From: DASQUK01 sp963717085 | GTDB taxonomy: Bacteria > Actinomycetota > Acidimicrobiia > Acidimicrobiales > VFJN01 | Assembly (NCBI GenBank): GCA_963717085.1 | Contig: CAVQVM010000001.1 | Coordinates: 1 to 64,000, forward strand | DNA length: 64,000 bases | Reading direction: 5' to 3' | Shown here: piece by piece, positions 58,673-64,000 of the stretch | How positions within the stretch are numbered: position 1 is the stretch's first letter | How the letters are laid out: each line of letters begins with the position of its first letter | The notes under the pieces: generated by a model | What the model saw: only the letters and a program-made list of their open reading frames with translations | The model's database searches: none | Told to the model about the DNA's origin: nothing | Made by a program: the position numbers and the translations under genes

Positions 58673-59605
58673 GTGGACTTCGGGGCCCACCTTCCACTGA
58701 TGGACTTCGGTGGGCACCCCTATTCGCTCGGTCACCTCACCGACTACGTCGACGCCGCCAGGCGACTCGGCTTTGCCGCGGTGTCGGCGAACGATCACAT
58801 GGTCTTCGCGGTGCCGTGGCTGGACGGGCCGACAGCACTTGCGGTCGCTCTCGGCCACTCCGGCGACATGGCCCTCGCCACGACCGTCGCGCTGCCGGTC
58901 GTGCGCGGCCCCATTCCGCTCGCCAAGACGCTGGGCGCGATCGACCGGTTGTCGGGCGGGCGTCTCGTCGTCGCCGTGGGACCCGGCTCGTCGGAGCGCG
59001 ACTACGCCGGGGTGGGCATCGACTACGCGGAACGTTGGGGGCGCCTCGACGAAGCGATCCAGGCCCTCCGTGCACTCTGGCGGCGGGATGACGAGCCGTT
59101 CGTCGGTCGCTTCTACTCCACGGAAGGGATCGACCTGCAACCGGCCCCGGCCCGGCCGGACGGACCGCCGATCTGGATCGGGAGCTGGGGGTCCCGCGCC
59201 GGGCTGCGCCGCACCGCGCGGCTCGGCGACGGCTGGCTGGCGTCGGCCTACAACACGACCCCCGACGGCTTCGCCGATGCGTGGTCGCAGCTCCGGGGCT
59301 TCCTCGGCGAACGCGGCAGAGACGCGGACGAGTTCCCCAACGCACTCGCGACGATGTGGTGCTACATCACCGAGAGCCGCTCCGAAGCCGACGAGATCGT
59401 TCGCACTCGCCTGGTGCCGACGATCAGCCGGCCCGAGGAGGTGCTCCGAGAGCGGCTGCCGGTCGGTCCGGCGGACGCGTTCGCGCAGAAGCTCGCGGCG
59501 TTTCGCGATGCCGGCGTGCAGCGAGTGTTCATCTGGCCCGTCCGCGACGAACGACGACAGCTCGAGCTGTTCGCGGAAAAGGTCCGACCGGCGCTGACGA
59601 TCTGA
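58673..59605 (+). CDS. LLM class F420-dependent oxidoreductase
   Basis: The 310-residue protein begins DFGAHLPLMDFGGHPYSLGHL and has FAAVSANDHMVFAVPWLDGP, LSGGRLVVAVGPGSSERDYAG and PPIWIGSWGSRAGLRRTARLGDGWLAS, the F420-dependent LLM pattern. The start is GTG 58673, immediately after the truncated phosphotriesterase frame. It may belong to the same transcript as the fumarylacetoacetase-family gene. Confidence 0.87.
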   Translation: MDFGAHLPLMDFGGHPYSLGHLTDYVDAARRLGFAAVSANDHMVFAVPWLDGPTALAVALGHSGDMALATTVALPVVRGPIPLAKTLGAIDRLSGGRLVVAVGPGSSERDYAGVGIDYAERWGRLDEAIQALRALWRRDDEPFVGRFYSTEGIDLQPAPARPDGPPIWIGSWGSRAGLRRTARLGDGWLASAYNTTPDGFADAWSQLRGFLGERGRDADEFPNALATMWCYITESRSEADEIVRTRLVPTISRPEEVLRERLPVGPADAFAQKLAAFRDAGVQRVFIWPVRDERRQLELFAEKVRPALTI

Positions 59606-59670
59606 CTCGGGTCGACCCGGAGGCAGCTCCGCCGGTGACTTTCTGGGCCAGTCGGCGCAGAGTTGCGGCC

Positions 59671-60069
59671 ATGACGTTCACGTTTCCGCAGGTCGTTCCA
59701 TACCTCTACTACCCGGACGCCACGGAGGCGCTGGAGTTCCTGGTGCGGGCGTTCGGCTTCGAGGAGCACGCGGTCACGAGGGATGCCAACGGCGTCGTGT
59801 GGAATGCGCAGCTGCGCACCGGGTCGGGGCTGATCATGATCGGCCCGGGTGTCGACGAGTTCGGGACACGACCGGTCCCGGATCCCGCCTGGGCAACGAG
59901 TCGCGTGCACGTGCTGGTCGAGGATCTCGAGGCTCATCACGCGCGCGCGGTCGCGGCCGGTGCGGTCATCCGATCGGACGTGGGGGTCCACTTCGGGCGC
60001 GTGAGGATCTACGTTGCCGGCGACTGTGGCGGTCAGCAATGGATCTTCGCCGAGCCCGTCGAGGCGTGA
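59671..60069 (+). CDS. VOC family (glyoxalase/bleomycin-resistance-like) protein
   Basis: The 132-residue protein has PQVVPYLYYPDATEALEFLVRAFGFEE, LIMIGPGVDEFG, VHVLVEDLEAHHARAVAAGA and ends VAGDCGGQQWIFAEP, where a metal Glu is expected. This matches PhnB/glyoxalase-like VOC proteins. ATG 59671 is chosen at the domain; the longer in-frame reading overlaps the LLM gene. It is convergent with the methyltransferase. Confidence 0.82.
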   Translation: MTFTFPQVVPYLYYPDATEALEFLVRAFGFEEHAVTRDANGVVWNAQLRTGSGLIMIGPGVDEFGTRPVPDPAWATSRVHVLVEDLEAHHARAVAAGAVIRSDVGVHFGRVRIYVAGDCGGQQWIFAEPVEA

Positions 60070-60102
60070 CGTCGGCCGGTCGCGGTGGGAAGCGTGGGGT
60101 TT

Positions 60103-60840
60103 CTACTGGTCGGTCTTCTCCCAGACCGACACGTGCGACGTGCTCTCCGCGGTGAAGGGTGACCGGTCCCATCCAGCCCAGCGGTCGCGCAGGGACATGC
60201 CGGCGAGCCTGGCCATCAGGTCGAGCTCGGACGGCCACACGTACCGGAACGGCGTCCTCGCCTCGCGTACGTCCGAACCCTCGGCGACGAAGTGGTGGGA
60301 CGTGGCCTGCTGGGCGACCAGGTCCGTGTACCGGTCGTAGCCCACGTAGCCGGGAGCGTGGGAGAACACGCGGGCGTCTTCGCCGGGCGGCAGGCGGCGC
60401 AGGTCGGGAACTCCCACCTCGATCACGAAGTAGCCGCCGCGCTCGAGGTGGGCGGCGGCGTTGGCGAAGCAAGCGACTTGCTGGTCCTGAGTCGTCAGGT
60501 TTCCGATCGTGTTGAACACGAGGTAGACGAGCCGGAAGCTGCCGTCGACCCGGGTCGTCGCCATGTCGCCGATCGTCACGCCGATGCGTTGCGCATCATC
60601 CTTGGCACGCAGCCGCTCGGCCATGGCGGTGGAGAGCTCGATGCCGGCCACGGGTACGCCTCGAGCTGCGAGCGGCAATGCGACCCGGCCCGTGCCGACG
60701 GCGAGCTCGAGCGCGGCACCGTCCCCGGCGAGCTCGGCCAGCAGGTCGACCGTGGGGCCAAGCACCTTGGGGTCGAACATCGAGCCAGAGCTCTCGTCGT
60801 AGCGGGCCGCGACTTCGTCACCGAAGTGGTCCTCGGGCAC
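60103..60840 (-). CDS. Class I SAM-dependent methyltransferase
   Basis: The 245-residue protein has motif I ALELAVGTGRVALPLAARG at about 42-60, IGVTIGDMATTRVDGSFRLVYLVFNT and a C-terminal WPSELDLMARLAGMSLRDRW. It is a paralogue of the gene at 12588-13328. The substrate is unknown. The start is ATG 60840. It is downstream of a lipoprotein gene on the same strand. Confidence 0.83.
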   Translation of the reverse strand: MPEDHFGDEVAARYDESSGSMFDPKVLGPTVDLLAELAGDGAALELAVGTGRVALPLAARGVPVAGIELSTAMAERLRAKDDAQRIGVTIGDMATTRVDGSFRLVYLVFNTIGNLTTQDQQVACFANAAAHLERGGYFVIEVGVPDLRRLPPGEDARVFSHAPGYVGYDRYTDLVAQQATSHHFVAEGSDVREARTPFRYVWPSELDLMARLAGMSLRDRWAGWDRSPFTAESTSHVSVWEKTDQ

Positions 60841-60903
60841 CCGCGGAAGATCGCATCGGGCATAACAGGACGCCAGCGAATTTGCTGCGGCGGTGGCCGG
60901 GTT

Positions 60904-61602
60904 TCAGGTGTTGTCGAGGCAGTGGGTCGCCTCTTCGGGCAGTCCTGGCGACTGGTTGTCCTCGCCCGTGGTGAAGTCGTACTCGAACCCGACCCAGGTG
61001 CCCGGAAGGCCCTCGCGTGCACGTGGCTCACCGTCGCCGATGAATGCTCGCCAGTCCGGCGAGCCGTAGCCGGTGGTGTCGTAGCGGGCGATGGCGGCGA
61101 TGCCCTCGACCTCCGGAGAGCGCTTCGCGATCAGCCAGCGCGCTCGGAAGGTTGGATCTGCGACGAGCTCGGCCTTCACGTACCACCACTCCACGAACGG
61201 GGGGCGGGGCGCCAGGATCCACGGCACCTCGGGGCTCGTGAAGTGTCGCATGTCGATCACCTGGAAGTCGCCGGTCACACGCATCTGATCCCGCATGACG
61301 TCGAGGGGTTCGCGGCGCAGAGCCGTGCCGGGCGCAGGTGTTGTCCATCCCGAAGCGCAACCGGGTGCCGCGTCGCCCTCGAGGTTCGGGGTCGCTGTGG
61401 TCGTCGTTGTGGCCGCCGCAGGCGCCGCGACCGACGTTGCGGGTGGGCCAACCGTCGCCGGCCGCTCGGCCGTCGAGGTGGTCCTGGGTGCTGCAGCCTC
61501 TTCGCCCGAGCCGCCTCTGCTGCACCCCGTCGCCACCAGAGCGCTTGCGACTGCCACCGCCACAAGCACGCGCCCGAATGTTCGTCTTGTCGTCTCCGCC
61601 AT
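60904..61602 (-). CDS. Putative secreted lipoprotein
   Basis: The 232-residue protein starts with a lipoprotein signal: TTRRTFGRVLVAVAVASALVATGC, with the lipobox Cys at about residue 27, then a low-complexity Thr/Ala/Pro linker (TTTTTATPN) and a globular domain of about 150 residues with several Trp and paired Cys that is not recognised. ATG 61602 is chosen because it begins the signal peptide; the longer reading adds a non-signal leader. It should be anchored to the outer face of the cytoplasmic membrane. Confidence 0.7.
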   Translation of the reverse strand: MAETTRRTFGRVLVAVAVASALVATGCSRGGSGEEAAAPRTTSTAERPATVGPPATSVAAPAAATTTTTATPNLEGDAAPGCASGWTTPAPGTALRREPLDVMRDQMRVTGDFQVIDMRHFTSPEVPWILAPRPPFVEWWYVKAELVADPTFRARWLIAKRSPEVEGIAAIARYDTTGYGSPDWRAFIGDGEPRAREGLPGTWVGFEYDFTTGEDNQSPGLPEEATHCLDNT

Positions 61603-61677
61603 GCACAAGAGACGCTCAACCGCCGGGCTGGGTTGACACGCCACATATCGGCATCGGCGTGTCCGCCGGCCGGGTCG

Positions 61678-62862
61678 TCATTCCCTGAGCGGTAGGGGTG
61701 GGGCGCGGCGGGTGGCGGGTGGGTGGCTGGTGCGGACGTGTCCTATGGGGTCGGTGACCTCGAGGGTGTCGTCGGGGAGGAGCTTGGCGTGCCAGCCGGG
61801 ATGGTGGAGGAGGTGGTGATGGCGGCTGCACAGGAGCAGCAGATTCCCTAACTGCGTCGGGCCGCCGACCTGCCATGGCCGGATGTGGTGGCCTTCGCAC
61901 CAGGCGACGGGGCGGTCACAGCCGGGGAACCGGCAGTGACGGTCACGCAGGACCAGGGCGTTGAACAGCGGGGCGGGGATGGTGCGGGTGGCGGTGCCGT
62001 AGTCCAAGATGGCGGACCGCCCGTGGCTGAGCACCCGGTGTAGGGCGGCGTCGCACAGCAGCCGGTCGGTGCTGGTGCGGTCGAGGCGGGTGCCGTCGAC
62101 GCTGGCGGCGCCGGCGGTGTGCAGGGCCCGGTAGCGGTCGATGTCCAACATGAGGTTGAGGTGGGGGCGGTGGCGGCCCCCGCGGTGGGGGTGTTGGTGG
62201 TCCAGGAAGTGTCGGCAGATGTCGGCGAGGGCGTCGCCGCGGCGGGTGGCGACCGTGCGGGCGGGTTCGCCGTCGGTGTCGGGGGTCTGGGCGAGGCGTA
62301 GGGCGGTGGCGAGCAGTTCACCGGTTTCGGGGCCGAGGTTGGCGTCGAGCCGCCAGCGGCCGGCCAGGGTGCGGGACAGGTACAAGCCCTGAGGCGGTTC
62401 GGGTTTGGGGTCGCGGTGGACGCTGGCGCATTCGCGCCAGGCGGCCATGGCGGTGGCGACGTCACGCACCGACAACTCGACCAGGGTGGGCACCATGACC
62501 GTCTCGTGGTCGGCGAACACCGCCACGGTGTCGGGGTCGAGGTTGGCGGCGATCGCCTCGACCTGGCCACTGGAGAGCACCCCGTCACGCCACGCCCCCG
62601 CGGTGACGGGGAGGTGGGCGAGCTTGCGGGCCCGGCTGGCTGTGGCGGCGGCGCGGGCTCGGGGCATGGCCGCCCGGTCCGCCAACCAGGCGGTCATCGA
62701 GGTGGCGCCGTCGAGCTCCCACAGCCCGGTGTGGTCGTGGGCGGCGACGGCGTCGCTGATGCGAGCGTCGAGCCGATCCCGCAACCCCAAGACAGCGGCC
62801 AGGGCGGCGCCGTCGGCGGGGATGTCGAGCTCGTCGATGGCGGTCCCCAGCTCCTCGAACAT
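61678..62862 (-). CDS. DUF222 / HNH endonuclease domain protein (13E12-type), copy 3
   Basis: The 394-residue protein is a more distant paralogue of copies 1 and 2. It has the same DUF222-plus-HNH plan with CRFPGCDRPVAWCEGHHIRP, PTQLGNLLLLCSRHHHLLHHPG and the LLPD ending, all metal and zinc residues intact. ATG 62862 is set by the leaderless promoter; the upstream ATG 62898 lies inside the -35. The region just after the stop (GTCATTCCCT.AGCGGTAGGG on the plus strand) is shared with copy 1. Confidence 0.9.
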   Translation of the reverse strand: MFEELGTAIDELDIPADGAALAAVLGLRDRLDARISDAVAAHDHTGLWELDGATSMTAWLADRAAMPRARAAATASRARKLAHLPVTAGAWRDGVLSSGQVEAIAANLDPDTVAVFADHETVMVPTLVELSVRDVATAMAAWRECASVHRDPKPEPPQGLYLSRTLAGRWRLDANLGPETGELLATALRLAQTPDTDGEPARTVATRRGDALADICRHFLDHQHPHRGGRHRPHLNLMLDIDRYRALHTAGAASVDGTRLDRTSTDRLLCDAALHRVLSHGRSAILDYGTATRTIPAPLFNALVLRDRHCRFPGCDRPVAWCEGHHIRPWQVGGPTQLGNLLLLCSRHHHLLHHPGWHAKLLPDDTLEVTDPIGHVRTSHPPATRRAPPLPLRE

Positions 62863-62868
62863 ACCCCA

Positions 62869-62898
62869 ATCGTACACCTGTTCGTATACACGGATCAA
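62869..62898 (-). promoter_or_regulatory. Leaderless promoter with SOS-box-like palindrome, HNH copy 3
   Basis: On the minus strand TTGATC (62898-62893), an 18-base spacer and TACGAT (62874-62869) are followed after six bases by the ATG. CGAACAGGTGTACG (62884-62871) again overlaps the -10 and keeps both half-sites found in copies 1 and 2 while the four central bases differ. Confidence 0.6.
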
Positions 62899-62960
62899 GC
62901 TGGTTTCCCTGCTCAGAGCCCATTTTCGCCGGTCGAGGCCATCCCCCGAGCGGCCGTCGA

Positions 62961-63071
62961 GCCGGGGTCAAGGGCGGCCGCAAGGCCGGCGCAGCGAACC
63001 CTTGACGCCGGCGCACCCAAACCCCCCCACAGCCCCCACAATCACCCAGGCCCCGGCCCCCGGCCGGGGCC
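62961..63071. repeat. Hairpin-rich element upstream of HNH copy 3
   Basis: GCCGGGGTCAAGGG (62961-62974) and CCCTTGACGCCGGC (62999-63012) pair at 13 of 14 positions. GGCCCCGGCC (63049-63058) and GGCCGGGGCC (63062-63071) pair perfectly over three bases. A C-rich run lies between them. The first arms resemble the GTCAAGGCC/GGCCTTGAC pair upstream of HNH copy 2. Confidence 0.65.
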
Positions 63072-63117
63072 TACCTGCCATCGTTGACCGACACCAAAGC
63101 GCGAGGGAGCGAACCAA

Positions 63118-63927
63118 GTGCCCTTCACCATCGACCTGGCAGGACGGCGAGCCCTAGTGACCGGCGGCGGCCAGGGAATCGGTCGGGCGACGGTGCACGC
63201 GCTGGCCGAGGCCGGCGCGTCGGTCGTCGTGAACGACGTCGTGGCCGACCGCGCCGACGGGGTCGCCGCCGAGATCCGCGACGCGGGCGGCGAGGCGGAT
63301 GCCGCCGCCTTCGACGTGACCCACCGGCGGGCGGTCCAGACGGCGTTCGAGGAGCTCGGCGGCGTCGACATCCTTGTCAACAACGCCGGCAACGCCGGGA
63401 CCGAGGGGTTCGGCCCCATGGTGCCCTTCGCCGACACCGATCCCGACACCTGGGACCGCTACCTCAGGATCAATCTGTACGGCGTCATGTACTGCACCCA
63501 CGCTGCGCTGCCGGCGATGATCGCCAGGCGCGAGGGGCGGATCGTCACCGTCGTGTCCGACGCCGGCCGCTTCGGCGACGCCTACCTGGCCCCGTACGCC
63601 GCCGCCAAGGCGGGCGCCGCCGGGTTCTGCCGCTCGGTCGCCCGCGAGGTCGGCCGCCACGGCATCACGGTGAACTGCGTCTCGCTGGGCACCGTGCAGA
63701 CGCCCGCCGGCACCGCCGGCACCGAGCCCGAACCACTCGACCACCACGAAGACCCCGCCGACGCCGCCGACGAGGCGATGCGCCGGCGCCTGAGCCGGTA
63801 CATCATCCGGCGGCCCGGCGAGCCGGCCGACGTCGCCGCCATGGTCACGTACCTGGCCAGCCCGCTGGCGTCGTGGATCACCGGCCAGACCTATCCGGTG
63901 AACGGCGGCTACACGCTGTCTCTGTGA
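63118..63927 (+). CDS. Short-chain dehydrogenase/reductase (SDR)
   Basis: The 269-residue protein has the cofactor loop ALVTGGGQGIGRATVHALAE, the NNAG motif in DILVNNAGNAGTEG, and VVSDAGRFGDAYLAPYAAAKAG with catalytic Tyr and Lys, ending ITGQTYPVNGGYTLSL. It is a classical SDR, probably an NAD(P)-dependent alcohol dehydrogenase or 3-oxoacyl reductase. The start is GTG 63118 after GCGAGGGAGCG. It is divergent from HNH copy 3 across 255 bases of hairpin-rich sequence. After the stop, 63928-64000 shows no feature. Confidence 0.88.
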   Translation: MPFTIDLAGRRALVTGGGQGIGRATVHALAEAGASVVVNDVVADRADGVAAEIRDAGGEADAAAFDVTHRRAVQTAFEELGGVDILVNNAGNAGTEGFGPMVPFADTDPDTWDRYLRINLYGVMYCTHAALPAMIARREGRIVTVVSDAGRFGDAYLAPYAAAKAGAAGFCRSVAREVGRHGITVNCVSLGTVQTPAGTAGTEPEPLDHHEDPADAADEAMRRRLSRYIIRRPGEPADVAAMVTYLASPLASWITGQTYPVNGGYTLSL

Positions 63928-64000
63928 GGACACGCGGCACCCCGGTGTCACGGCCGGGAGATGCGGCCCCCGCCGGCCACCACAGGTACATTCGCCAAAC

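Noticed and set aside
1..64000. tRNA, rRNA, insertion-sequence transposases, integrases
   Set aside because: No cloverleaf, rRNA core or DDE/tyrosine/serine recombinase motif was recognised in any frame.

Overview
The window is one contiguous piece of a very GC-rich bacterial chromosome. It is densely coded on both strands, with frequent GTG starts, four-base ATGA/GTGA gene overlaps and several apparently leaderless starts. Four luciferase-like monooxygenases (LLM, three of the F420-dependent type), ECF41- and ECF42-type sigma factors, three DUF222-HNH proteins of the mycobacterial 13E12 type and a SARP/BTAD regulator point to Actinomycetota. The many acyl-CoA, amidohydrolase and MaoC genes fit class Acidimicrobiia or a mycobacterial relative, but that finer placement is inference. 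No rRNA, tRNA, CRISPR array or replication origin was seen, and no gene-free stretch exceeds about 260 bases.

Layout. 1-8526: stress and regulatory genes (ECF41 sigma factor divergent from an oxidoreductase, an ABM/ArsR pair, a cupin, an alcohol dehydrogenase, a LuxR-type ATPase regulator, DUF72). 8532-12590: TetR regulators around a crotonase/amidohydrolase pair, with two broken regulator remnants. 12588-18520: methyltransferase, DUF2252, small VOC, cupin and cysteine hydrolase genes, and an ECF42/DGPF pair. 18563-32909: a catabolic region bounded by two inverted DUF222-HNH genes. It holds an acyl-CoA synthetase, a TetR/AurF-like diiron pair under a perfect palindromic operator, a MaoC pair, and an LLM-aldehyde dehydrogenase-alcohol dehydrogenase-LLM-SDR run. 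33009-38869: a flavin monooxygenase, a berberine-bridge-type oxidase and a SARP-ATPase regulator on the minus strand. 39060-45084: acyl-CoA synthetase, cyclase and amidohydrolase genes divergent from a D-aminoacylase-type enzyme. 45161-53988: two hypothetical genes, then an LLM, two acyl-CoA dehydrogenases, a small conserved protein, a FadD, an SDR and a hypothetical. 54007-60840: a lone CoxL-type subunit, a hotdog-like protein, a fumarylacetoacetase-family enzyme, a truncated phosphotriesterase, an LLM, a VOC protein and a methyltransferase. 60904-63927: a lipoprotein, a third DUF222-HNH gene and an SDR.

Together the enzymes look like parts of several peripheral CoA-dependent degradation routes (ring or side-chain oxidation, CoA activation, dehydrogenation, hydration, hydrolysis), controlled locally by TetR-type repressors whose candidate palindromes can be read in the sequence. 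The substrates cannot be read from sequence.

The most interesting signals are not in the enzymes. The three DUF222-HNH paralogues share a leaderless promoter whose -10 overlaps an SOS-box-like palindrome (CGAAC-N4-GTACG), and each has a GTCAAGG/CCTTGAC arm or hairpin upstream. An inverted-repeat element of about 80 bp occurs twice, each time supplying the stop codon of the gene in front of it. Two identical-length 93-bp units run up to an alcohol dehydrogenase start codon. Several genes are visibly broken.
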